Origin: Ptiloglossa arizonensis
Lineage: Eukaryota > Arthropoda > Insecta > Hymenoptera > Colletidae
Assembly: GCF_051014685.1 (NCBI RefSeq)
Contig: NW_027478790.1
Coordinates: 124,001 to 188,000 of the forward strand
Reading direction: 5' to 3'
DNA length: 64,000 nucleotides
The position numbers and the translations under genes are program-made. The notes beneath the pieces were generated by a model that was given only the letters and a program-made list of their open reading frames with translations, had not been told where the DNA came from and did no database searches. Positions within the stretch are counted from its first letter, which is position 1, and every line of letters begins with the position of its first letter. This document shows, in pieces, positions 1 through 12,600 of this stretch.

Positions 1-3000
1 GTGTCAAGCATCAGAACTGCGAAAATTTTAAGTTTCTCAAGCGTTTCTTTCCTCCAAACTGCCATATCTCGCGAACGGATTGACCAATCCCCAAAATTTC
101 TGTTGCTTCTGAAAGTAGAAACTCGCCCGATTACAACGGTATTCGTACTTTTCCCCTAGGCCGTTCCAGTTATTCATTTCGAGCATCAGAACTGCGAAAA
201 TTTTGAGTTTCTCAAGCGTTTCTTACCTCCAAACTGCCATATCTCGCGAACGGATTGACCAATCCGCAAAATTTCTGTAGCATCTGAAAGTAGAAACTCG
301 CCCGATTACAACGGTATGCGTACATTTCCCCTAGGCCGTTCTAGTTACACGTTTCGAGCATCAGAACTGCGAAAATTTTGAGTTTCTCAAGCGTTTCTTA
401 TCTCCAAACTGCCATATCTCGCGAACGGATCGACCAATCCGCAAAATTTCTGTGGCATCTGAAAGTAGAAACTCGCCCGATTACAACGGTGTGTGTAGTT
501 TTCCCCTAGGCCGTTCTAGTTATTCGTTTCGAGCATCAGAACTGCGAGAATTTTGAGTTTCTCAAGCGTTTCTTACATCCAAACTGCCATATCTCGCGAA
601 CGGATTGACCAATCCGCAAAATTTCTCTTGTATCTGAAAGTAGAAAATCGCCCGATTACAACGGTATGCGTACTTTTCCCCTATGCCGTTCTAGTTACTC
701 GTTTCGAGCATCAGAACTCCGAAAATTTTGAGTTTCTCAAGCGTTTCTTATATCCAAACTGCCATATCTCGCGAACGGATTGACCAATCCGCAAAATTTC
801 GGTTGCATCTGAAAGTAGAAATTCGCCCGATTACAACGGTATGCGTACTTTTCCCCTAGGCCGTCCTAGTTACTCGTTTCGAGCATCAGAACTGCGAAAA
901 TTTGGGTTTCTCAAGCGTTTCTTATCTCCAAACTGCCATATCTCGCGAACGGATTGACCAATCCGCAAAATTTCTGTTGCATCTGAAAGTAGAAACTCGC
1001 CCGATTACAACGGTATGCGTACTTTTCCCCTAGGCCGTTCTAGTTACTCGTTTCGAGCATCAGAACTGCGAAAATTTTGAGTTTCTCAAGCGTTTCTTAT
1101 CTCCAAACTGCCATATCTCGCGAACGGATTGATCAATCCGCAAAATTTCTGCTGCATCTGAAAGTAGAAACTCGCCCGATTACAACGGTGTGTGTAGTTT
1201 TCCCCTAGGCCGTTCCAGTTATTCGTTTCGAGCATCAGAACTGCGAAAATTTTGAGTTTCTCAAGCGTTTCATACATCCAAACTGCCATATCTCGCGATC
1301 GGATTGACCAATCCGCAAAATTTCTGTTGCATCTGAAAGTAGAGACTCGCCCGATTACAACGGTGTGTGTAGTTTTCCCCTAGGCCGTTCTAGTTATTCG
1401 TTTCGAGCATCAGAACTGCGAAAATTTTGAGTTTCTCAAGCGTTTCTTACCTCCAAACTGCCATATCTCGCGAACGGATTGACCAATCCGCAAAATTTCT
1501 GTTGCTTCTGAAAGTAGAAACTCGCCCCATTACAACGGTATTCGTACTTTTCCCCTAGGCCGTTCAAGTTACTCGTTTCGAGCATCAGAACTGCGAAAAT
1601 TTTGAGTTTCTCAAGCGTTTCTTACCTCCAAACTGCCATATTTCGCGAACGGATTGACCAATCCGCAAAATTTCTGTTGCTTCTGAAAGTAGAAACTCGC
1701 CCCATTACAACGGTATTCGTACTTTTCCCCTAGGCCGTTCAAGTTACTCGTTTCGAGCATCAGAACTGCGAAAATTTTGAGTTTCTCAAGCGTTTCTTAC
1801 CTCCAAACTGCCATATCTCGCGAACGGATCGACCAATCCGCAAAATTTCTGTGGCATCTGAAAGTAGAAACTCGCCCGATTACAACGGTATGTGTAGTTT
1901 TCCCCTAGGCCGTTCCAGTTATTCGTTTCGAGCATCAGAACTGCGAAAATTTTGAGTTTCTCAAGCGTTCCTTACCTCCAAACTGCCATATCTCGCGAAC
2001 GGATTGATCAATCCGCAAAATTTCTGCTGCATGTGAAAGTAGAAACTCGCCCGATTACAACGGTATGCGTACTTTTCCCCTAGGCCGTTCCAGTTATTCG
2101 TTTCGAGCATCAGAACTGCGAAAATTTTGAGTTTCTCAAGCGTTTCTTACATCCAAACTGCCATATCTCGCGAACGGATTGACCAATCCGCAAAATGTCT
2201 GTTGCATCTGAAAGTAGAAACTCGCCTGATTACAACGGTATGCGTACTTTTCCCCTAGGCCGTTCTAGTTACTCGTTTCGAGCATCAGAACTGCGAAAAT
2301 TTTGAGTTTCTCAAGCGTTTCTTATCTCCAAACTGCCATATCTCGCGAACGGATTGACCAATCCACAAAATTTCTGTTGCGTCTGAAAGTAGAAACTCGC
2401 CCGATTACAACGGTGTGCGTACTATTCCCCGAGGCCGTTCTAGTTACGTGTTTCGAGCATCAGAACTGCGAAAATTTTGAGTTTCTCAAGCGTTCCTTAC
2501 CTCCAAACTGCCATACCTCGCGAACGGATTGATCAATCCGCCAAATTTCTGTTGCATCTGAAAGTGGAAACTCGCCCGATTACAACGGTACGCGCACTTT
2601 TCCCCTAGGCCGTTCTAGTTATTCGTGTCAAGCATCAGAACTGCGAAAATTTTGAGTTTCTCAAGCGTTTCTTACCTCCAAACTGCCATATCTCGCGAAC
2701 GGATTGATCAATCCGCAAAATTTCTGCTGCATGTGAAAGTAGAAACTCGCCCGATTACAACGGTATGCGTACTTTTCCCCTAGGCCGTTCCAGTTATTCG
2801 TTTCGAGCATCAGAACTGCGAAAATTTTGAGTTTCTCAAGCGTTTCTTACATCCAAACTGCCATATCTCGCGAACGGATTGACCAATCCGCAAAATGTCT
2901 GTTGCATCTGAAAGTAGAAACTCGCCTGATTACAACGGTATGCGTACTTTTCCCCTAGGCCGTTCTAGTTACGTGTTTCGAGCATCAGAACTGCGAAAAT

Positions 3001-4900
3001 TTTGAGTTTCTCAAGCGTTTCTTACATCCAAACTGCCATATCTCGCGAACGGATTGATCAATCCGCCAAATTTCTGTTGCATCTGAAAGTAGAAACTCGC
3101 CCGATTACAACGGTGTGCGTACTATTCCCCGAGGCCGTTCTAGTTACGTGTTTCGAGCATCAGAACTGCGAAAATTTTGAGTTTCTCAAGCGTTTCTTAC
3201 ATCCAAACTGCCATATCTCGCGAACGGATTGATCAATCCGCAAAATTTCTGTTGCATCTGAAAGTAGAAACTCGCCCAATTACAACGGTAGGTGTAGTTT
3301 TCCCCTAGGCCGTTCCAGTTATTCATTTCGAGCATCAGAACTGCGAGAATTTTGAGTTTCTCAAGCGTTTCTTACATGCAAAACTGCCATATCTCGCGAA
3401 CGGATTGACCAATCCGCAAAATTTCTGTTGCTTCTGAAAGTAGAAACTCGCCCGATTACAACGGTATGAGTTCTTTTCCCCTAGGCCGTTCCAGTTATTC
3501 GTTTCGAGCAGCAGAACTGCGAAAATTTTGAGTTTCTCAAGCGTTTCTTACTTCCAAACTGCCATATCTCGCGAACGGATTGACCAATCCGCAAAATTTC
3601 TGTTGCATCTGAAAGTAGAAACTCGCCCGATTACAACGGTGGTGGTAGTTTTCCCCTAGGCCGTTCTAGTCATTCGTTTCGAGCATCAGAACTGCGAAAA
3701 TTTTGAGTTTCTCAAGCGTTTCTTACCTCCAAACTGCCATATCTCGCGAACGGATCGACCAATCCGCAAAATTTCTGTGGCATCTGAAAGTAGAAACTCG
3801 CCCGATTACAACGGTATGTGTAGTTTTCCCCTAGGCCGTTCCAGTTATTCGTTTCGAGCATCAGAACTGCGCAAATTTTGAGTTTCTCAAGCGTTCCTTA
3901 CATCCAAACTGCCATATCTCGCGAACGGATTGACCAATCCGCAAAATTTCTGTTGCATCTGAAAGTGGAAACTCGCCCGATTACAACTGTGGGTGTAGTT
4001 TTCCCCTAGGCCGTTCTAGTTATTCGTTTCGAGCATCATAACTGCGAAAATTTTGAGTTTCTCAAGCGTTTCTTATCTCCAAACTGCCATATCTCGCGAA
4101 CGGATTGACCAATCCGCAAAATTTCTGTTGCATCTGAAAGTAGAAACTCGCCCGATTACAACGGTATGCGTACTTTTCCCCTAGGCCGTTCTAGTTACTC
4201 GTTTCGAGCATCAGAACTGCGAAAATTTTGAGTTTCTCAAGCGTTTCTTATCTCCAAACTGCCATATCTCGCGAACGGATTGATCAATCCGCAAAATTTC
4301 TGCTGCATCTGAAAGTAGAAACTCGCCCGATTACAACGGTGTGTGTAGTTTTCCCCTAGGCCGTTCCAGTTATTCGTTTCGAGCATCGGAACTGCGAAAA
4401 TTTTGAGTTTCTCAAGAGTTTCTTACTTCCAAACTGCCATATCTCGCGAACACATTGACCAATCCGCAAAATTTCTGTTGCATCTGAAAGTAGAAACTCG
4501 CCCGATTACAACGGTGGTTGTAGTTTTCCCCTAGGCCGTACTAGTTATTCGTTTCGAGCATCAGAAATGCGAAAATTTTGAGTTTCTCAAGCGTTTCTTA
4601 CCTCCAAACTGCCATATCTCGCGAACGGATCGACCAATCCGCAAAATTTCTGTGGCATCTGAAAGTAGAAACTCGCCCGATTACAACGGTATGTGTAGTT
4701 TTCATCTAGGCCGTTCCAGTTATTCGTTTCGAGCATCATAACTGCGAAAATTTTGAGTTTCTCAAGCGTTCCTTACCTCCAAACTGCCATATCTCGCGAA
4801 CGAATTGATCAATCCGCCAAATTTCTGTTGCATCTGAAAGTGGAAACTCGCCCGATTACAACGGTATGCGCACTTTTCCCCTAGGCCGTTCTAGTTATTC
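1..4900 (+). repeat. Higher-order repeat A, copy 1 (28 monomers, 4900 bp)
   Basis: The unit of 28 monomers begins at the window edge and starts again at 4901 with the same variant order. Diagnostic marks include CTCTTGTATCTG near 625, a one-base deletion in the A/T tract near 900 (AAAATTTGGG), CATACATCC near 1270, GAGGCCG near 2430 and ACATGCAAAAC near 3375, which has one extra base. The one-base loss and gain cancel, so the block is exactly 28 x 175 bp. Whether the repeat continues to the left of the window cannot be seen. Confidence 0.93.
1125..1140. other. Perfect 16-bp palindrome in the monomer (example site)
   Basis: The sequence CGGATTGATCAATCCG equals its own reverse complement across all 16 bases. 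It lies at phase 77-92, directly after the TCGCGA palindrome. The commonest variant has GACC in place of GATC, which keeps both 7-bp arms (CGGATTG and CAATCCG) intact around a 2-bp centre. The element therefore recurs, in perfect or spacer form, in most monomers. Other variants (GACCGATCCG, GAACAATCCG, CGGAACGATC) weaken one arm or the centre. Short dyad symmetries are known to be enriched in some centromeric satellites that lack CENP-B boxes. A protein-binding or cruciform role here is inference only. Confidence 0.9.
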
Positions 4901-7872
4901 GTGTCAAGCATCAGAACTGCGAAAATTTTAAGTTTCTCAAGCGTTTCTTTCCTCCAAACTGCCATATCTCGCGAACGGATTGACCAATCCCCAAAATTTC
5001 TGTTGCTTCTGAAAGTAGAAACTCGCCCGATTACAACGGTATTCGTACTTTTCCCCTAGGCCGTTCCAGTTATTCATTTCGAGCATCAGAACTGCGAAAA
5101 TTTTGAGTTTCTCAAGCGTTTCTTACCTCCAAACTGCCATATCTCGCGAACGGATTGACCAATCCGCAAAATTTCTGTAGCATCTGAAAGTAGAAACTCG
5201 CCCGATTACAACGGTATGCGTACATTTCCCCTAGGCCGTTCTAGTTACACGTTTCGAGCATCAGAACTGCGAAAATTTTGAGTTTCTCAAGCGTTTCTTA
5301 TCTCCAAACTGCCATATCTCGCGAACGGATCGACCAATCCGCAAAATTTCTGTGGCATCTGAAAGTAGAAACTCGCCCGATTACAACGGTGTGTGTAGTT
5401 TTCCCCTAGGCCGTTCTAGTTATTCGTTTCGAGCATCAGAACTGCGAGAATTTTGAGTTTCTCAAGCGTTTCTTACATCCAAACTGCCATATCTCGCGAA
5501 CGGATTGACCAATCCGCAAAATTTCTCTTGTATCTGAAAGTAGAAAATCGCCCGATTACAACGGTATGCGTACTTTTCCCCTATGCCGTTCTAGTTACTC
5601 GTTTCGAGCATCAGAACTCCGAAAATTTTGAGTTTCTCAAGCGTTTCTTATATCCAAACTGCCATATCTCGCGAACGGATTGACCAATCCGCAAAATTTC
5701 GGTTGCATCTGAAAGTAGAAATTCGCCCGATTACAACGGTATGCGTACTTTTCCCCTAGGCCGTCCTAGTTACTCGTTTCGAGCATCAGAACTGCGAAAA
5801 TTTGGGTTTCTCAAGCGTTTCTTATCTCCAAACTGCCATATCTCGCGAACGGATTGACCTATCCGCAAAATTTCTGTTGCATCTGAAAGTAGAAACTCGC
5901 CCGATTACAACGGTATGCGTACTTTTCCCCTAGGCCGTTCTAGTTACTCGTTTCGAGCATCAGAACTGCGAAAATTTTGAGTTTCTCAAGCGTTTCTTAT
6001 CTCCAAACTGCCATATCTCGCGAACGGATTGATCAATCCGCAAAATTTCTGCTGCATCTGAAAGTAGAAACTCGCCCGATTACAACGGTGTGTGTAGTTT
6101 TCCCCTAGGCCGTTCCAGTTATTCGTTTCGAGCATCAGAACTGCGAAAATTTTGAGTTTCTCAAGCGTTTCATACATCCAAACTGCCATATCTCGCGATC
6201 GGATTGACCAATCCGCAAAATTTCTGTTGCATCTGAAAGTAGAGACTCGCCCGATTACAACGGTGTGTGTAGTTTTCCCCTAGGCCGTTCTAGTTATTCG
6301 TTTCGAGCATCAGAACTGCGAAAATTTTGAGTTTCTCAAGCGTTTCTTACCTCCAAACTGCCATATCTCGCGAACGGATTGACCAATCCGCAAAATTTCT
6401 GTTGCTTCTGAAAGTAGAAACTCGCCCCATTACAACGGTATTCGTACTTTTCCCCTAGGCCGTTCAAGTTACTCGTTTCGAGCATCAGAACTGCGAAAAT
6501 TTTGAGTTTCTCAAGCGTTTCTTACCTCCAAACTGCCATATTTCGCGAACGGATTGACCAATCCGCAAAATTTCTGTTGCTTCTGAAAGTAGAAACTCGC
6601 CCCATTACAACGGTATTCGTACTTTTCCCCTAGGCCGTTCAAGTTACTCGTTTCGAGCATCAGAACTGCGAAAATTTTGAGTTTCTCAAGCGTTTCTTAC
6701 CTCCAAACTGCCATATCTCGCGAACGGATCGACCAATCCGCAAAATTTCTGTGGCATCTGAAAGTAGAAACTCGCCCGATTACAACGGTATGTGTAGTTT
6801 TCCCCTAGGCCGTTCCAGTTATTCGTTTCGAGCATCAGAACTGCGAAAATTTTGAGTTTCTCAAGCGTTCCTTACCTCCAAACTGCCATATCTCGCGAAC
6901 GGATTGATCAATCCGCAAAATTTCTGCTGCATGTGAAAGTAGAAACTCGCCCGATTACAACGGTATGCGTACTTTTCCCCTAGGCCGTTCCAGTTATTCG
7001 TTTCGAGCATCAGAACTGCGAAAATTTTGAGTTTCTCAAGCGTTTCTTACATCCAAACTGCCATATCTCGCGAACGGATTGACCAATCCGCAAAATGTCT
7101 GTTGCATCTGAAAGTAGAAACTCGCCTGATTACAACGGTATGCGTACTTTTCCCCTAGGCCGTTCTAGTTACTCGTTTCGAGCATCAGAACTGCGAAAAT
7201 TTTGAGTTTCTCAAGCGTTTCTTATCTCCAAACTGCCATATCTCGCGAACGGATTGACCAATCCACAAAATTTCTGTTGCGTCTGAAAGTAGAAACTCGC
7301 CCGATTACAACGGTGTGCGTACTATTCCCCGAGGCCGTTCTAGTTACGTGTTTCGAGCATCAGAACTGCGAAAATTTTGAGTTTCTCAAGCGTTCCTTAC
7401 CTCCAAACTGCCATACCTCGCGAACGGATTGATCAATCCGCCAAATTTCTGTTGCATCTGAAAGTGGAAACTCGCCCGATTACAACGGTACGCGCACTTT
7501 TCCCCTAGGCCGTTCTAGTTATTCGTGTCAAGCATCAGAACTGCGAAAATTTTGAGTTTCTCAAGCGTTTCTTACCTCCAAACTGCCATATCTCGCGAAC
7601 GGATTGATCAATCCGCAAAATTTCTGCTGCATGTGAAAGTAGAAACTCGCCCGATTACAACGGTATGCGTACTTTTCCCCTAGGCCGTTCCAGTTATTCG
7701 TTTCGAGCATCAGAACTGCGAAAATTTTGAGTTTCTCAAGCGTTTCTTACATCCAAACTGCCATATCTCGCGAACGGATTGACCAATCCGCAAAATGTCT
7801 GTTGCATCTGAAAGTAGAAACTCGCCTGATTACAACGGTATGCGTACTTTTCCCCTAGGCCGTTCTAGTTAC

Positions 7873-8222
7873 TCGTTTCGAGCATCAGAACTGCGAAAAT
7901 TTTGAGTTTCTCAAGCGTTTCTTATCTCCAAACTGCCATATCTCGCGAACGGATTGATCAATCCGCAAAATTTCTGCTGCATCTGAAAGTAGAAGCTCGC
8001 CCGATTACAACGGTAGGTGTAGTTTTCCCCTAGGCCGTTCTAGTTATTCGTTTCGAGTATCAGAACTAGGAAAATTTTGAGTTTCTCAAGCGTTTCTTAC
8101 ATCCAAACTGCCATATCTCGCGAACGGATTGACCAATCCACAAAATTTCTGTTGCGTCTGAAAGTAGAAACTCGCCCGATTACAACGGTGTGCGTACTAT
8201 TCCCCGAGGCCGTTCTAGTTAC
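7873..8222 (+). repeat. 350-bp dimer insertion in HOR A copy 2
   Basis: Copy 1 reads TAGTTACGTG at 2967-2976. Copy 2 reads TAGTTACTCG at the matching point and only reaches TAGTTACGTG 350 bp later. The inserted pair carries the GAACTAGG variant near 8065 and a GAAGCTCGCC variant. These are typical of monomers at 10.4-16 kb, not of the rest of HOR A. The breakpoints are ambiguous within the homology between monomers. Confidence 0.85.
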
Positions 8223-8596
8223 GTGTTTCGAGCATCAGAACTGCGAAAATTTTGAGTTTCTCAAGCGTTTCTTACATCCAAACTGCCATATCTCGCGAAC
8301 GGATTGATCAATCCGCCAAATTTCTGTTGCATCTGAAAGTAGAAACTCGCCCGATTACAACGGTGTGCGTACTATTCCCCGAGGCCGTTCTAGTTACGTG
8401 TTTCGAGCATCAGAACTGCGAAAATTTTGAGTTTCTCAAGCGTTTCTTACATCCAAACTGCCATATCTCGCGAACGGATTGATCAATCCGCAAAATTTCT
8501 GTTGCATCTGAAAGTAGAAACTCGCCCAATTACAACGGTAGGTGTAGTTTTCCCCTAGGCCGTTCCAGTTATTCATTTCGAGCATCAGAACTGCGA

Positions 8597-8946
8597 AAAT
8601 TTTGAGTTTCTCAAGCGTTTCTTACCTCCAAACTGCCATATCTCGCGAACGGATTGACCAATCCGCAAAATTTCTGTTGCTTCTGAAAGTAGAAACTCGC
8701 CCGATTACAACGGTATGCGTACTTTTCCCCTAGGCCGTTCCAGTTATTCATTTCGAGCAGCAGAACTGCGAAAATTTTGAGTTTCTCAAGCGTTTCTTAT
8801 CTCCAAACTGCCATATCTCGCGAACGGATTGATCAATCCGCAAAATTTCTGCTGCATCTGAAAGTAGAAACTCGCCCGATTACAACGGTATGCGTACTTT
8901 TCCCCTAGGCCGTTCCAGTTATTCGTTGCGAGCATCAGAACTGCGA
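8597..8946 (+). repeat. Second 350-bp dimer insertion in HOR A copy 2
   Basis: The variant CTGCGAGAAT followed by ACATGCAAAAC is at 3341 in copy 1 and at 8941 in copy 2, an offset of 5600. The sequence just upstream is offset by 5250. The two extra monomers carry CATTTCGAGCAGCAG near 8749 and CGTTGCGAGC near 8924. A similar CAGCAG monomer occurs near 12076, suggesting that the donor came from the adjacent array. Confidence 0.85.
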
Positions 8947-9672
8947 GAATTTTGAGTTTCTCAAGCGTTTCTTACATGCAAAACTGCCATATCTCGCGAA
9001 CGGATTGACCAATCCGCAAAATTTCTGTTGCTTCTGAAAGTAGAAACTCGCCCGATTACAACGGTATGAGTTCTTTTCCCCTAGGCCGTTCCAGTTATTC
9101 GTTTCGAGCAGCAGAACTGCGAAAATTTTGAGTTTCTCAAGCGTTTCTTACTTCCAAACTGCCATATCTCGCGAACGGATTGACCAATCCGCAAAATTTC
9201 TGTTGCATCTGAAAGTAGAAACTCGCCCGATTACAACGGTGGTGGTAGTTTTCCCCTAGGCCGTTCTAGTCATTCGTTTCGAGCATCAGAACTGCGAAAA
9301 TTTTGAGTTTCTCAAGCGTTTCTTACCTCCAAACTGCCATATCTCGCGAACGGATCGACCAATCCGCAAAATTTCTGTGGCATCTGAAAGTAGAAACTCG
9401 CCCGATTACAACGGTATGTGTAGTTTTCCCCTAGGCCGTTCCAGTTATTCGTTTCGAGCATCAGAACTGCGCAAATTTTGAGTTTCTCAAGCGTTCCTTA
9501 CATCCAAACTGCCATATCTCGCGAACGGATTGACCAATCCGCAAAATTTCTGTTGCATCTGAAAGTGGAAACTCGCCCGATTACAACTGTGGGTGTAGTT
9601 TTCCCCTAGGCCGTTCTAGTTATTCGTTTCGAGCATCATAACTGCGAAAATTTTGAGTTTCTCAAGCGTTTC

Positions 9673-12600
9673 TTACATCCAAACTGCCATATCTCGCGAA
9701 CGGATTGAACAATCCGCAAAATTTCTCTTGTATCTGAAAGTAGAAAATCGCCCGATTACAACGGTATGCGCACTTTTCCCCTAGGCCGTTCTAGTTATTC
9801 GTGTCGAGCATCAGAACTGCGAAAATTTTGAGTTTCTCAAGCGTTTCTTATTTCCAAACTGCCATATCTCGCGAACGGATTGATCAACCCGCAAAATTTC
9901 TGCTGCATCTGAAAGTAGAAACTCGCCCGATTACAACGGTATGCGTACTTTTCCCCTAGGCCGTTCCAGTTATTCGTTTCGAGCATCAGAACTGCGAGAA
10001 TTTTGATTTTCTCAAGCGTTTCTTACATCCAAACTGCCATATCTCGCGAACGGATTGACCAATCCGCAAAATGTCTGTTGCATCTGAAAGTAGAAACTCG
10101 CCTGATTACAACGGTATGCGTACTTTTCCCCTAGGCCGTTCTAGTTACTCGTTTCGAGCATCAGAACTGCGAAAATTTTGAGTTTCTCAAGCGTTTCTTA
10201 TCTCCAAACTGCCATATCTCGCGAACGGATTGATCAATCCGCAAAATTTCTGCTGCATCTGAAAGTAGAAACTCGCCCGATTACAACGGTATGCGTACTT
10301 TTCCCCTAGGCCGTTCCAGTTATTCGTTTCGAGCATCAGAACTGCGAAAATTTTGAGTTTCTCAAGCGTTTCTTATCTCCAAACGGCCATATCTCGCGAA
10401 CGGATTGATCAATCCGCAAAATTTCTGCTGCATCTGAAAGTAGAAGCTCGCCCGATTACAACGGTAGGTGTAGTTTTCCCCTAGGCCGTTCTAGTTATTC
10501 GTTTCGAGCATCAGAACTAGGAAAATTTTGAGTTTCTCAAGCGTTTCTTGCCTCCAAACTGCCATATCTCGCGAACGGATTCACCAATCCGCAAAGTTTC
10601 TGTTGCATCTGAAAGTAGAGACTCGCCCGATTACAACGGTAGGTGTAGTTTTTCCCTAGGCCGTTCTAGTTAATCGTTTCGATCATCAGAACTGCGAAAA
10701 TTTTGAGTTTCTCAAGCGTTTCTTACATCCAAACTGCCATATCTCGCGAACGGATTGATCAATCCGCAAAATTTCAGCTGCATCTGAAAGTAGAAACTCG
10801 CCCGATTACAACGGTATGCGTACTTTTCCCCTAGGCCGTTCCAGTTATTCGTTTCGAGCATCAGAACTGCGAAAATTTTGAGTTTCTCAAGCGTTTCTTA
10901 CATCCAAACTGCCATACCTCGCGAACGGATTGACCAATCCGCAAAATGTCTGTTGCATCTGAGAGTAGAAACTCGCCTGATTACAACGGTATGCGTACTT
11001 TTCCCCTAGGCCGTTCTAGTTACTCGTTTCGAGCATCAGAACTGCGAAAATTTTGAGTTTCTCAAGCGTTTCTTATCTCCAAACTGCCATATCTCGCGAA
11101 CGGATTGATCAATCCGCAAAATTTCTGCTGCATCTGAAAGTAGAAACTCGCCCGATTACAACGGTATGCGTACTTTTCCCCTAGGCCGTTCCAGTTATTC
11201 GTTTCGAGCATCAGAACTGCGAAAATTTTGAGTTTCTCAAGCGTTTCTTATCTCCAAACTGCCATATCTCGCGAACGGATTGATCAATCCGCAAAATTTC
11301 TGCTGCATCTGAAAGTAGAAGCTCGCCCGATTACAACGGTATGCGCACTTTTCCCCTAGGCCGTTCTAGTTATTCGTGTCGAGCATCAGAACTGCGAAAA
11401 TTTTGAGTTTCTCAAGCGTTTCTTACATCCAAACTGCCATATCTCGCGAACGGATTGACCAATCCGCAAAGTTTCTGTTGCATCTGAAAGTAGAAACTCG
11501 CCCGATTACAACGGTATGCGTACTTTTCCCCTAGGCCGTTCTAGTTACTCGTTTCGAGCATCAGAACTGCGAAAATTTTGAGTTTCTCAAGCGTTTCTTA
11601 TCTCCAAACTGCCATATCTCGCGAACGGATTGATCAATCCGCAAAATTTCTGCTGCATCTGAAAGTAGAAACTCGCCCGATTACAACGGTATGCGTACTT
11701 TTCCCCTAGGCCGTTCCAGTTATTCGTTTCGAGCATCAGAACTGCGAAAATTTTGAGTTTCTCAAGCGTTTCTTATCTCCAAACTGCCATATCTCGCGAA
11801 CGGATTGATCAATCCGCAAAATTTCTGTTGCATCTGAAAGTAGAAACTCGCCCAATTACAACGGTAGGTGTAGTTTTCCCCTAGGCCGTTCCAGTTATTC
11901 ATTTCGACTATCAGAACTGCGAAAATTTTGAGTTTCTCAAGCGTTTCTTACCTCCAAACTGCCATATCTCGCGAACGGATTGACCAATCCGCAAAATTTC
12001 TGTTGCTTCTGAAAGTAGAAACTCGCCCGATTACAACGGTATGCGTACTTTTCCCCTAGGCCGTTCCAGTTATTCATTTCGAGCAGCAGAACTGCGAAAA
12101 TTTTGAGTTTCTCAAGCGTTTCTTACTTCCAAACTGCCATATCTCGCGAACGGATTGACCAATCCGCAAAATTTCTGTTGCATCTGAAAGTAGAAACTCG
12201 CCCGATTACAACGGTGGTGGTAGTTTTCCCCTAGGCCGTTCTAGTCATTCGTTTCGAGCATCAGAACTGCGAAAATTTTGAGTTTCTCAAGCGTTTCTTA
12301 CCTCCAAACTGCCATATCTCGCGAACGGATCGACCAATCCGCAAAATTTCTGTGGCATCTGAAAGTAGAAACTCGCCCGATTACAACGGTATGTGTAGTT
12401 TTCCCCTAGGCCGTTCCAGTTATTCGTTTCGAGCATCAGAACTGCGCAAATTTTGAGTTTCTCAAGCGTTCCTTACATCCAAACTGCCATATCTCGCGAA
12501 CGGATTGACCAATCCGCAAAATTTCTGTTGCATCTGAAAGTGGAAACTCGCCCGATTACAACTGTGGGTGTAGTTTTCCCCTAGGCCGTTCCAGTTATTC

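Larger units (their letters stand above)
4901..9672 (+). repeat. Higher-order repeat A, copy 2 (partial, with two dimer insertions)
   Basis: This stretch follows copy 1 monomer by monomer at an offset of 4900 bp. Comparing the first 2.97 kb by eye I noted one substitution (A at 960, T at 5860). The offset then steps to 5250 after about 7873 and to 5600 after about 8597, because two 350-bp dimers are present only in this copy. Collinearity ends near 9672, where copy 1 has TTATCTCC and this copy has TTACATCC followed by GAACAATCC. The near-identity implies a recent duplication, or an assembly artefact that spanning reads would expose. Confidence 0.92.

Noticed and set aside
553..783. Recurrent 76-residue open frame on the plus strand (also at 2302, 3002, 5453, 7202 and many others)
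   Set aside because: It starts with TTG, spans parts of two monomers, appears wherever local variants remove stops, and ends at the TGA of the dyad. Because 175 is not a multiple of 3, the frame changes every monomer. No ribosome-binding or promoter context and no codon bias is seen.
4901..9672. Assembly duplication as the sole explanation of HOR A copy 2
   Set aside because: Not excluded, but copy 2 has two dimer insertions, at least one substitution and a different right end. A simple assembly copy would not produce these; read-level evidence would settle it.
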